From positions 1-64,000 of the forward strand of contig CAXARO010001755.1 of the NCBI GenBank assembly GCA_963971305.1: 64,000 nucleotides of DNA. Direction: 5' to 3'. The DNA comes from Arcuatula senhousia. Taxonomy: Eukaryota > Mollusca > Bivalvia > Mytilida > Mytilidae. Below the pieces are notes generated by a model that was given only the letters and a program-made list of their open reading frames with translations, did no database searches and was not told where the DNA came from. Below, piece by piece: positions 45,051 through 55,920 of the stretch (within the stretch, counting starts at the first letter, position 1; each line of letters begins with the position of its first letter). The position numbers were made by a program, and so were the translations under genes.

Positions 45051-46563
45051 TAACAAGTGCTGATTGTGATTGCAAGCAAGCCACACACAAAAATCCCCTC
45101 CCGTGCCCACTTCTGTCACAATTTTGTTCAGCTTTTCGGACTTCGGCGGCCATCTTGGATTTGTTCGAAAATGTCACCATGTTGTTCGTAATATCAATAT
45201 TGACCTAAATGCCAATTTTAGTTGAATCGGACAACTTTTCAATTTTCGCACTTTGGCGGCCATTTTGAATATGACGGCCATCTTGGATTTGTTCGAAAAT
45301 GTCGCCATTTTGTTCATAATATCAATATTGGCCTATATGCCAATTTTCGTTGAAATCGGACAACTTTTCAATTTTCGCACTTTGGCGGCCATTTTGAATA
45401 TGGCGACCATCTTGGATTTTTCGGAAAATGGTCGCATATTGTCCGGGACCTTAATATTGACCTATAAACCTATTTTGGTTCATATCCATTTTTGTGTGTG
45501 ATTTTTTATGATTTATTTTGTATTTTTTTTCAAAATGAAAATGGCCGCAAATCCAAGATGGCCGCCTTTTTCAAAATTTCGAAATCGGAAAGATCATCCG
45601 CTAGTGGTGACCTATTTTTCTGGTAGGTTTCATTGAACTATGTCTTTTCGTCTTCGAGAAATCCTACGGACAAAGTTAGGTCCAGAAGAAGAAGAAGAAG
45701 AAGAATAACAAGTGCTGATTGTGATTGCAAGCAAGTCACAAAAAAAATCCCCTCCCGTGCCCACTTTTGTCACAATTTTGTTTAGCTTTTCAGACTTCGG
45801 CGGCCATCTTGGATTTGTTCAAAACTGTCACCATGTTGTTCGTAATATCAATATTGACCTAAATGCCAATTTTCGTTGAAATCGGACAACTTTTCAATTT
45901 TCGCATTTTGGCGGCCATTTTGAATAAAGGTAATAACAAAACTACCGAACTTGAATGATCAATCTCATAGTCCAGAGAAAATGACAAAAACGAATCAGTC
46001 ATACCGGAGAACTGGTGGATCGCAATGGTCCTGACTTGGTACAGGCATTTCAAACGAAATGGTGGGTTAAACCAGGTTTTATGGCGCCAAACCTCCCTCT
46101 TCCATTGCGATTTTCAAGTCTATAATGTGTAAAGATACATAGAATAGTGTGACACTGTTAAATTTGCTTCACCCATAATATATAGTTACATAAAATATGA
46201 CGGCCATCTTGGATTTTTCGGAAAATGGTCGAATATTGTCCGGGACCTTGATATTGACCTATTAACCTATTTTGGTTCATATCCATATTTTATGTGATTT
46301 TTTATGATTTATTTTGTATTTTTTTCAAATTCAAAATCGCCGCCATTTTCAAAATTTCGAAATCGGAAAGATCATTTCCTAGTGATGACCTATTTTTTTT
46401 GGGTAAGTTTCATTGACCTATGTCTTTTCGTCTTCGAGAAATCCTACGGACAATGTTAGGTCCAGAAGAAGAAGAAGAAGAAGAAGAAGAAGAAGAAGAA
46501 GAAGAAAAATAATAAGAAACGGCGCATAAACAATAAATCCCCGACACTTTGTGGCTGGGGATT
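45051..46563 (+). repeat. Two tandem copies of a GAA-tract repeat family
   Basis: Copy A (45051-45703) and copy B (45704-46563) both start AACAAGTGCTGATTGTGATTGC, carry repeated GGCGGCCAT(C/T)TTG blocks and end in a GAA microsatellite. Copy B continues to a terminal hairpin AAATCCCC...GGGGATTT. Copy B is interrupted at 45926-46110 by the dispersed repeat also found at 7.3 kb. A third, minus-strand copy lies at about 62587-63155. Confidence 0.7.
45926..46110. repeat. Dispersed SINE-like repeat, copy 2
   Basis: Nearly identical to 7305-7490, inserted into copy B of the GAA-tract repeat after GGCGGCCATTTTGAAT. Confidence 0.7.
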
Positions 46564-47099
46564 TAATAATGGAGCTCAGGTTGCATGAGTTATGTGCCAT
46601 TATTGCTTTATATAAATTTAAATATGCACAGATTTTGATAGTTTGCTGGGGCTGCATCGTTTGTTGGCAGCCCCATTTTGGGAGTTATTACTTACAGTCG
46701 AGTTCACCAGCGCTATTACAATGCCCCTATTTCTTGAATAATTAATAAAAGTAAACTTTATATCGTTTTTATTTATATTGTATCTATATAATGTGGGTAG
46801 GGGGATATATGACAAGACACAATCAATGTACAAAATGTATATATATGTGACAATAAATAATAAAAACAAATAAACTGTACATTTATGTATGTATGTGTAT
46901 GTAAAAGGTAATTCATTAAAAAATTGATTTGACGTTTTATGGAGATAAACTAATAAAAGAACATTGCAAAGCTTTCCAGAAAAGTAATTTTGTTATTGTA
47001 GTATAAAGATGGTGGTGACTTCTCTGATAATACAAGGAAATTAAGCAGCGGAACAGTGCCTTAATTGGCGTTCTTCATTGTTAAGGCACATAAACAACA
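46564..47099. other. Unassigned stretch downstream of the GIMAP-type gene
   Basis: Holds a perfect stem GGGGCTGC/GCAGCCCC near 46649-46676. Otherwise AT-rich; it may include the 3' UTR of the minus-strand gene. Confidence 0.4.
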
Positions 47100-47836
47100 T
47101 CATTGCTTTATGTCAATGTTGTGTTCGTTTTCAATTCTATCTCTTACCTTTGCACGGATTATGTAGTCATCATCCTCAACTCCTGAACATATCAATGAGT
47201 TCTCAAGATCTTGCATCTTTTTTTCAGCAAGTTTAAAACTTTCGTGAATAAAATAACTGTAGCCATTTATTGCTTTTAAGCAATTAATGCTTTCCGTCAA
47301 ACAAGCTATAGATGTTTCTTTTTCCTGTTTTCTCTTTGTGTAATTGTTAATCGAGCAATATTTATTCGTACAACTTTTTATAAACTTCTTCAACTCAGGT
47401 GCCTTATTTAACCATTTTTGGACTGTCATGTCCCCGGATGTATCCTCATCACGCATTGTTATTACAACAATAACATATGGTTTCATTTCTTCTCCAAAAT
47501 ATTCCAAAAATGTTTCAATAGCTTTAAAATCTTCATCTCGAATTCGACCGAACTCAATCACAAAAAGAAAAGCTTGAGGTCCTGGTGAAGCCAACAACAC
47601 ACACCTATTGATTTCTTGCCTTACTTCATCTGGATTTGTGTTTCTGGCAAATATACCTGGGGTGTCTATTACTAGAATAGGCTTTTCAGACGCTTCTCCA
47701 CTTCCGTATTGACATTTATCTGTTACTGAACCTGCGCTATTGCCTGCATCAAAATGAGATTTACCTAGGAGGGAATTTCCAGTTGAACTCTTTCCAACGC
47801 CAGTTTTCCCGATAAGAACAACCCGAACCTCTTCCT
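47100..47836 (-). CDS. AIG1/GIMAP-type GTPase, last coding exon
   Basis: The exon follows the acceptor TTTATTTCTTCAG and runs 245 codons to TGA (47100-47102), entering in phase 1. It encodes a GTP-binding AIG1 domain with P-loop GKTGVGKSSTGNS near its start, the G3 motif DTPGIF, a G4-like TMRDED and a downstream SINNYT, in the order and spacing of GTPase IMAP family proteins. These are septin-like GTPases linked to immune and stress responses, and they are strongly expanded in bivalves. The C-terminal ~60 residues are charged and probably helical, with no transmembrane segment seen. The frame is intact. Upstream small exons in matching phase are listed separately. Confidence 0.88.
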
Positions 47837-49727
47837 CTGAAGAAATAAAAAAGAATATAACGTTAAAACATTTTATAAATTCTGATCATTTCAACATGTA
47901 ATTGATATTCTTTTAAAGCTCTCGAGTTTCAATTTGTAATGTACATTGTTACACATTAATCATTTAGTTTTAATGTTTAGTTCAACTAAGACAGCGGTCA
48001 TTATTTATTTGCTGAGTGGGTTTGATAAAGGAAATAACAAAATAACCAAATTATGGTGTCAATCTCAAATGACCATAAGAAAAGACAAAACAAGGAAGCA
48101 TACCGTAAAAACTGAATTTTAATAGAAATGGTAGGATGGCGGGCCAAACCTCCCCCATCCTAAAACCTAACCTTCGACACAAAACCGGTTCAAGACTCCC
48201 CTGTGATTTTTTTTTATGCATGAACCCCTGTCCAAAATTTTGACTCCAAATTGTAATAAAAAGTTATCTAAATGTAACACAGAATTGTTAAAATTCTTTA
48301 GAAAAGTAAGATTGAATGAGGTGTAAGTGAGTTGTAAATCATACTTGGATTTCAACCATTTAGAGTTATTACATGAATATTATTTTTGGTATTGAGAAAT
48401 ATTTTATTAGTTAAATATTTTCTATTTTCATTAGTTTTAACATGATCACATAACTCCGTTTACTTAAGGAATGACCACAATGTTTTGTCTGTTTTAAAGG
48501 AAATAACATTTTAAAATGTAGCACACACTGTGTAACCTTGTGAAGCAGGTTACACACAAGTATGTGCCACATTTTTAAATGTTATTTCGAAAAGACAGAA
48601 AAATATTGTAGTCATTTCTTATAAATTTATTTCAATTACATGTTGTCTCAATTCAAAAACCATATGATAGGAGAAACTAATTTTGAAACAATTTGTAAAT
48701 TAAATTCCCACCTGATCAAAAATTTCATCCATTGAAAATTAACACAAGTTTTCAAATAAACCATTTTTCAAATTTAAGGGACTGCTGAATAATTTAGTAT
48801 TTTTTTTACTGAACCTGACCCGACATGGACTGGTTTACCATTTTTTTGTATAATTGAGCAAAGGAAAAATAGAAAAGTTTTAACACATTATTTTAGGAAA
48901 TCTAGATTAAAATTATTGAAATTATTTGTTTTAGCAAATAATATGTCTAAAAAGGATTCGTTACTGTCTTTCTGGATGCAAATATGTCACAGAGCAAAAA
49001 GTTCAGGTAGTTTTTACACTTATTTTAAGCTAAAAATAGTTCCAAATCAACATCTTATTGATGTATCCTTATTTTTTAGTTCAAATCCATCAAGATAACA
49101 ATGAAACATTTGTAAGAAAACATTACAAAATCAAGTTTATTGTGACCTTATTGATGCAATATTTTTGTTTGTCCTACTCAGGAAAAGATAACTCTAAAAA
49201 GTGTTGAGAAGGACTAAAATAATCAGTCATCCCAGAAATATGAAAATAGTCTATTGTAAACTATCATCTGAATGTTTTAATTCTTGTTATTATCTAAAGC
49301 ATGTTTTAAACATTTAGAATTATCTCAATATAAATTAATTTATTGTCAGTTTGGTAATGATTCCATCATTTTTGGTATTAGAAAAACCTCTTATATTTGA
49401 AATGGTGATTAAACACACGTACAAATTTCATCATCACTGCTGATTAAATTCAAATCATTTGTTTTAATGTATTAAATAAAGATAATAACAAATTAACCAA
49501 ACTTGGTGGATTAGTTTTAAATGTCAAAGAGAAAAACAAAACAAGGAAAACACATCGGAGAATTTAAAATTTGAAAGCTTAAAAACTACCGGGTATATGG
49601 GAGAAATATATGATGTACGATATAGATGCATTGGTTTGTTTTTCGGTGATTTTCGTAAAAGTGAAAAGATCTGATTGCTTGCTTTTTAGTGCTGTTACAA
49701 AAAGGGGTTTAAATAATAAATGCAGAC
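47837..49727 (-). other. Intron between GTPase exon and candidate exon at 49.8 kb
   Basis: Contains diverged dispersed repeats at 48035-48180 and 49470-49560 and a foldback at 48470-48616. No further exon recognised. Confidence 0.45.
48470..48616. repeat. 147-bp foldback palindrome
   Basis: Two arms of about 65-70 bp (starting AATGACCACAATGTTTTGTC) are inverted copies around a short loop at TGTGAAGC. Arms show a few mismatches. A small MITE-like foldback in the GIMAP intron. Confidence 0.7.
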
Positions 49728-49805
49728 CTTGGTATTTCCTTGCTCTCATTTTTAGCTTTTCAACTTCTGCTCCATTTACGACAACCTGTGCACCTTGTGT
49801 ATAAT
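49728..49805 (-). CDS. Candidate GIMAP-gene exon, 78 bp, phase 1-1
   Basis: Acceptor TATGGTTTTAG, 26 codons open in phase 1 (includes TQGAQVVVNGAEVEKL), and a weak donor CAAG|GTCTGC. It would splice in frame to the GTPase exon. The peptide is unfamiliar and polar. The non-consensus donor keeps confidence modest. Confidence 0.4.
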
Positions 49806-49889
49806 CTAAAACCATAGCAACATTATCATATGAATAAAAAAAGTTTTGAAAGTTACTAAATACAATTGTTGTATAACACCATATTTAAT

Positions 49890-50295
49890 TTACAGGGTTA
49901 CGTTGCTCCTCGGTTGCTGTCTTCACTCAAGAAATTTTACGGAAGACATCATGCACTTATAGACAAATATAGGATTTCGATCTCTTAGATGAGTGCAGAT
50001 GTTGGTTTGTCATAGGGTGTTGTTTTGTCTTCCTTTACCGGATTTGACACGCTGAATGGACCATTGGCAACGCGACGGGTGTGCTATAGCAAGCAGGAAC
50101 TGCTTACTCTTCCGGAGCACCTGAGTTCACTGTTTTTTCGACTGGAGTTCGCGTTGTTGATTGATATTCAGTTGTTTTGTGTTTCCATGTTTTACATGTT
50201 GTCTGTTTTTGTCCCATTCCTGTTGGTGTTTACTGGTTTTGTCTCTGCCCTTTCGGACTTTTGACATTCGGATACCCCATTGGTACCTCTGCTTC
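49890..50295 (+). mobile_element. Penelope-like element 3' fragment
   Basis: Starts in the coding end (GYVAPRLLSSLKKFYGRHH-like, with changes), then TATAGCAAGCAGGAACTGCT and the T/G-rich tail to CGGACTTTTGACATTCG. 5'-truncated, opposite in strand to the surrounding gene. Confidence 0.75.
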
Positions 50296-51214
50296 TTTAA
50301 ACTTTAGTATTCTATTATGTACAATATTGTTATTTTAAGATAGTAAATAATGCCATACTAATGGTTTGCTTAGTTAAAAAAATAACGATTTAATGTATTG
50401 ACGCCAATATCACGTTATGGTTCTGTCATAGGGAACGTGGTCAACGGTAAAAAAAAATTATCGAGTCATGACGATCATTCTCAAATGTTAAAAAAGGGAA
50501 AAAAGACTTCAAAATAAACAAAACAATGGTTGCAATGACCCCTTATTAGATACAAACGTCTAATAAGAAAAGGTGGGTAAATATTAATTTTAGTATAACA
50601 AATGAATGGCTTTAAATACAATGAAATATTTAACGAATGTTCGACAAACCTAATAATTCATGTTTGTGCCGAACGCACGAAAATTTCCCATATTCGGAAT
50701 CTTGAATAAATTATACTATTTATCACACAGAATAAATCAATGTTATGGCTCAGTTTATTGATAAATGGTATAACTATTACCATGCAGGCACAATAGTTTT
50801 CAACGCCATAGACGACGTTTTAGGTAACGCTTAATAACAATAAATTCATAAATTTCCCGTGGTTTAGTTATTTTACAGAGTGAAATAAACGACATTTAAA
50901 CTCTCAGTAATTTCGATATTTCACTGCTATCTTTGTATTAAAATGGAATACAAAACAGTTTGTATCAGAAGCAAAAATTAAAGTATGAATGGGGCTTCCG
51001 AATAACAAGATACATTGTAAATGTCTTAATATACACATTCAATTTATTGCTTTATATATTTTATATAATTTTGGCAGTGGAAACTATTACCATAATGTAG
51101 ATTATATTAACTACTAGTATGTCTTTCTAACTCGGAAGGGCAAAAATACAAAAAAAAAAGATAACTCGAACGAAAACTGCACGTAGAAACATACAACATA
51201 AAAACACATAAAAC
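50296..51214. other. Unassigned intronic stretch
   Basis: AT-rich, nothing recognisable. Confidence 0.4.
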
Positions 51215-51510
51215 AAAAACAGCTAAACTGAAACCAACAATGCTAAATCAAGTCGTAACGAGAGTGAACTCAGGTGCTCCAGAAGACAGAAGAGTAAACA
51301 TTCCTGCTTGCTATAGCATACCCGTCGCGTTGCTATTGGTCAATTCAGCATGTCAAATCCGATAAAGTAAGATAGAACAAAACCATAAGACAAACAAACA
51401 TAAGCACTCATCTGAGTGATAGAACTCTCATATTTGTCGATAAGCGCATGATGATGCCTTCCATACAATTAATAAGGTGAAGACAACAACCGGTAAGCAA
51501 CATTACACTG
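51215..51510 (-). mobile_element. Penelope-like element 3' fragment, minus
   Basis: Minus-strand match to the Penelope tail: GGTGTGCTATAGCAAGCAGG mirrored near 51310, preceded by a decayed coding end near 51480. 5'-truncated. Confidence 0.7.
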
Positions 51511-52115
51511 CTTTTACAATTTCTGTGTCAGACATGACGCTCCACCAAAGAAATTAGTGTAAATCCAACAAGGTCTGGAATAACGAATAAGTTGTGATAC
51601 GCTGGAGTGGACATAATGTACAAAGACGAATTCAGCACGTTTGTCATAGAAATTTGTTGAAAGACTTCCCTGAGTGCAATTTCGAGATGTAGATCCAAAT
51701 AAAAAGCAGACTTCCTATATTCACTGATTTTTAAGGACTGAAAACTTTGTTGGCTAGACTTCGTATGTTATTATGTCGCCTGCAATGTGTTCCAAAACGA
51801 CATATAGGGGTTACTTTGACACTATCTGTCGTCTTGCTTCGTCCTACGTCGTCGTTGTCCTGCACAATTTTTTTTTCCGAACAACTATATGTCACAACAT
51901 CTAAATATGTGGCATGTAGCTTCCTTTTATAGAACGTTTTAACGATTTTATGCCCGTAGTTTATCTACTTCCTGTTTACCGAATATTTTAAGACACAGGC
52001 GACATACGTCTTCCATGGAATACCGCCATTCTAGTTGAGAACCTTGCGATTACATGTAACCACTATTAAGACACATTTCCTGTAACACACGCTCAGTTGT
52101 ACTTTAATTTCTTAC

Positions 52116-52160
52116 GTTCATTCCTGGCATAACATCTGCCATACTGTGGAGCAGTCGTTT
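52116..52160 (-). CDS. Candidate GIMAP-gene exon, 45 bp, phase 1-1
   Basis: Acceptor TTGCTTTTTTATAG, 14 whole codons in phase 1 (TTAPQYGRCYARNE), strong donor AAC|GTAAGAA. Length and phase keep the frame between neighbouring exons. Unknown function. Confidence 0.5.
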
Positions 52161-52807
52161 CTATAAAAAAGCAATGAGTTAGAATATACCAAAAACGCAT
52201 AATTTAAAGATTTCTTTTTAGACGAAAGACTGAAGAATTTTCAAATCAACAATTCAACACTTCGTTCCCGCAGGCAAACTGTACTTGCTTTTATCCAAAA
52301 CTGAATGTCTTCAACCTTTAATAGTATTTTTTATATAAAATCATAAAAAATGTAAAAGCCATCGAAACTTAAAAAGAAATATTTGTAAAAAACAAAAAAA
52401 CAACAACAGGAGACAAAGCTGGATAACCCTAAAAAGCCTTGAATTTTGTGCCTCTTAATCTTGAATGCTAGCATTAATATTAAGGGTGCCATTATAATAA
52501 AGATTACTAATTACGCCAAGCAATATCTTTTCATGAACTTGGTAAAAAACACGAAATAGTATGATTTCTATTGTATATTACATTTATTTGGGGTATACTG
52601 CTTATACTAAAATATATTCACACCCTGTTTGTAATATTGTTTTTCATTTTATGGACATATTTATAAATTCACTTTTTTATTATCCTTCTGCAAAAGTGTG
52701 AATTTTGTAGCTTGTAAGAATTGATCATATATAAATTGATTGTTAAGAATTTGCCCATCCTGTAGTTTTTTTTGGTAATTTGACCGAACCTGTAAAACCC
52801 ATCTAAC

Positions 52808-52897
52808 CTGCAATTAGTTCCTCATTTCTGTTTTCACTTTTTCCTAAACTATTTATTGAGCTACGGGAGTCAGTTCTTTGGTCTGTGATAATTTCGT
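52808..52897 (-). CDS. Candidate GIMAP-gene repeat exon A, 90 bp, phase 1-1
   Basis: Acceptor TTGTTTTCAG and donor GCAG|GTTAGA. Encodes a member of a ~28-residue repeat with the pattern Q-R-x-D-S-R-x-S-x-x-S/I-x-x-K...N-E-x-x-I-A, rich in acidic and polar residues. Related exons lie at 53520-53609 and 53870-53953, implying exon duplication. The repeats would form a polar linker in front of the GTPase domain. Confidence 0.55.
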
Positions 52898-53164
52898 CTG
52901 AAAACAACATTCCTTAATATGTTAAATAAATATGCAACGCCTTAATGAAAGCTACGTCAAAAATTTAAAGAAATTATGTAAACATCATGCAAAATGATTT
53001 GTTTAGAACCAATGTAAGATATTTATAAAATTTTGAAAATTTTTATAAGGCTATTACAAGCTGTATTTTTTAAAAAGCTAAAATATAAAAGCAGTTTAAA
53101 ATCATCAAATGCAATCTTGAAATTATTTTATAAAATAAACAGAGCTCTACTGATGCTAAAACCA

Positions 53165-53375
53165 GTAGATGCTACACTACTTACTTACTACAACCGCTTA
53201 CCCTTCCGGAGCACATGAGTTCACTCATGTTATGATTTGACTTGTTGATTTCCGTTCGGTTGTTTTTGTGTTTTGTGTTTATTCGTGCTGTTCTTGTGCG
53301 TGTTTCTTGGTTCGTCGTTGCCCTTTATGACTTTTTACATTCGAATGCCTCATTGGTGCCTTTTTGCTTCCTTCA
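53165..53375 (+). mobile_element. Penelope-like tail fragment
   Basis: Carries CTTACCCTTCCGGAGCA, a T/G-rich stretch and GACTTTTTACATTCGAATGC, as in other Penelope tails here; only the extreme 3' end is present. The duplicated copy is at about 57975-58180. Confidence 0.6.
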
Positions 53376-53519
53376 CTAGAAAGGTAAATTTTAAATATTA
53401 ATTATGTCTACACCAGTTACTTTTTTGTTGTTGTATCAGTTAACGTTTTAACTCTAAATGTCAGTTAGCATAAATTGCCCAGTATTCTTCCATATTAAAA
53501 CTGCAATTATCCATCTTAC

Positions 53520-53609
53520 TTGCAATGGGTGCCTCATTTTCGGTTTGACGTTTTTCAAAACTGTCAATTGAGTGACGGGAGTCAATCCTTTGACTTGTAC
53601 TTATGTCTT
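53520..53609 (-). CDS. Candidate GIMAP-gene repeat exon B, 90 bp, phase 1-1
   Basis: Acceptor TTGTTTTCAG, donor GCAA|GTAAGATGG. Encodes EDISTSQRIDSRHSIDS followed by FEKRQTENEAPIA, a second member of the ~28-residue repeat. A near-identical copy lies at 58329-58418 in the duplicated segment. Confidence 0.6.
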
Positions 53610-53869
53610 CTGAAAACAACATTTTAAAGTATGTTAAAAAATGCAACACCTTAAAAAAATCTTTGTTAAGAAATTAAAGAGCTAATCAAAAGGGAAAGGT
53701 GATACGTTTATAACTAACTAGATGTATAATTTAGAGTTTTGTAAGCTTCAATTTTTTTTTATAAATATAGTTTAGATAAATATGATAGACACACAATAAA
53801 AGACCTTAACAAGAAGTTTTCACAAAACAAAAGCTTTGCAGTTTGGATCGAACCTAAATAGCACCCTAC

Positions 53870-53953
53870 TTGCAATCGATTCCTCATTTCTATTTTCACC
53901 TTTTTCTAAAATGTCGGTTGAAAGGCGGGAGTCAGTCCTTTGTTTTGTTTCCT
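53870..53953 (-). CDS. Candidate GIMAP-gene repeat exon C, 84 bp, phase 1-1
   Basis: Acceptor TTGTCATTTCAG, donor GCAA|GTAGGG. Encodes ETKQRTDSRLSTDILEK followed by GENRNEESIA, the third member of the repeat. Copy at 58678-58761. Confidence 0.58.
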
Positions 53954-54179
53954 CTGAAATGACAATTATTTAATATGTTCAATAAATATGCAATACTGAA
54001 ATAAAAACAAAACGACATCTAGAAATTAAAACATTTAAAGGCATTAAATGAAGTTAACATAATGTCGATGATAAGTTAAGAACAAACTATTAAAGGTTCA
54101 CATTTAATTTTCAAGAAAGCTCAAAGTTACTTCTTACAAACAAGTGCATGTGTGTGTGTTGGTTTTTGACGCCTTTGAT

Positions 54180-54345
54180 CGACATACCACATGTATCAAG
54201 GCCAGGTTCGGCGGTAAGTTTTAATGGTGGGGGAAACCACCGACTTTGGACAGGTAACTGACCAACCTTACCACATATAGTTATGGAAGTCCCTTTTTGT
54301 AAACTGCAAACGGGACTCGATGACCAGCGTGGTATTTAAATCATT
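54180..54345. repeat. SINE-like repeat (duplicated at about 58993-59150)
   Basis: Contains GGTTCGGCGGTAAGTTTTAA, GGTGGGGGAAACCACC and GACTCGATGACCAGCGTGGT. The last part looks like a decayed tRNA-type internal promoter. Present in both halves of the tandem duplication. Confidence 0.45.
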
Positions 54346-54917
54346 GCCTAGGACCAACTGTTAAAGAGTCACGCTTTATTTTTAAGAAAACCTAAAGTAA
54401 ACTTCTAACAAACAAAATTTAAATATCTAAAGTAATAAGAAAAAATACTTGATCGTGTTCTGAGGATGCCCAGACTCGACCACTCAGAAAACAGAAGGTA
54501 TATAACCAATTGACTTTGAAAAAGAGGTACGTTTAAACTCATCGTATTTCATATGTACCAAATTTGAAATTATTTCATTCAATAGAATCTGGAAATCTGT
54601 TACGAAACTTGTCTATTATTGACAATAAAATGTTTATGTCGGCTCGGCAAACAGGATGCAATTATTCGACTGACCCAAATTTTAGAGGCATGGTACAACT
54701 AATGCTTAAGCTGTGTACCAAATTTGAAATTCAATCCCTTCAGCAGGAGCCGAGACATCTGATTCGAAATTTGTAACGGACAGACAAATGGATACACAGA
54801 GTAATAAGGTAATTGCGAAATCGCAAGAAGTAAGAAATGTTATTCAAAGCCAGTCAAGGGCTGCGTACAAACGATTTGGGAAACAAAACTTGAACAGAGA
54901 TCCCGGCTGTAAATTTT

Positions 54918-54968
54918 GCTACGACTGTTGTGCATTTCGTCTATTCAAGACTTAATAAGGAACTCTAC
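54918..54968 (-). pseudogene. Dead hammerhead ribozyme relic (family of 1-786)
   Basis: On the minus strand TTTGGTAGAG, then the stem II block GTCTTGAATAGAC, GAAA and GTAGCAAAATTTA match the 358-bp repeat. The core reads CTTATTA instead of CTGATGA and stem I/III pairing is lost. Non-functional remnant. Confidence 0.65.
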
Positions 54969-55339
54969 CAAAGGTCATATAAGCTTATTCCATAACTATG
55001 TGTTCGTCGTCGTTCGTAAACACTTTCAAAAATCTTTACTCTGAACCACTGACCAATTTACATGTAACTGAACAGGAATGATCCATGAAATATTGGAAAG
55101 AAAACGATCCTCATGTTTAAAATAGTCGATAACATAAACATGGCGAATGTTACTAAAATACAACATTTGGTAAAACTTTAAATGAATTATAACTCAGGGA
55201 CTTAGGCTCTACAGAGTCAAAAGCTCTATAAAAAACTTTATTGGGTCGGAGTTGTCTGCAATCCCTTATTGGGGTAATGTCTTTTTTTAACGCAAAACAA
55301 GCGTTTTTCATATGTTTGGATTACAGATTCACATGAGGA

Positions 55340-55913
55340 CTATAAAAAAAAATGGACCAAGAAAGAACAGGGGAAAGAAAGTGACGCTTTGTCAAAATGG
55401 GTTAAAGCTGTGATGTTATTGGTTTCATTTCCAGCAACGCTGATGTTACAATAACATTGTCCACCTTACATGACAAATATGTTTTTGTACCTGCAGACAA
55501 AGCACCACATAACATCATTTTCGTGTGCAAGAAACACTACATTGACTGTTTGACAGCTGATTTATGGATAAGTTGAACAAGCAATAGCACCACATACATA
55601 GCATCAACACTGTCTAAGGAGGAAATAATTGACAATCAAAAATGTGTTATTTTCTTTTCCGGCCTTTCTGTTGGTGCCAATAATGATGACATTTCTTCCT
55701 TGTGTTTGATTTTCAAATAACATAAAAATCTGATTAGAAACGCTTCCTTGCTGGTTCAACCAAATGTATCACTTAACCTCCTTCAGGTCTCTTGACTTCA
55801 AAATTGACGAAAATAAAATCCGGCATCCAGAAATATTACGACTACTGTTATTATAGAAATGGTGTCTATCAAAAATCCGAAAGAACTGATGAAGATTCTT
55901 AACTCAATAACCA
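55340..55913 (+). pseudogene. Old Penelope-like element relic, 5' part
   Basis: From about 55435 it is parallel to the start of the younger element's coding region (TLSTLHDKYV-type residues, then NIIFVCKKHYIDCL), with stops and indels. The younger Penelope copy sits after 55913; the relic resumes at 57671. In the duplicate it runs uninterrupted from about 60160. Confidence 0.75.
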
Positions 55914-55920
55914 AAACTCG

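Noticed and set aside
52861..53955. Repeat exons as chance open frames in a repeat
   Set aside because: I considered this and did not accept it: three diverged copies keep acceptor, donor, length divisible by three and phase 1 at both ends, so I list them as candidate exons.
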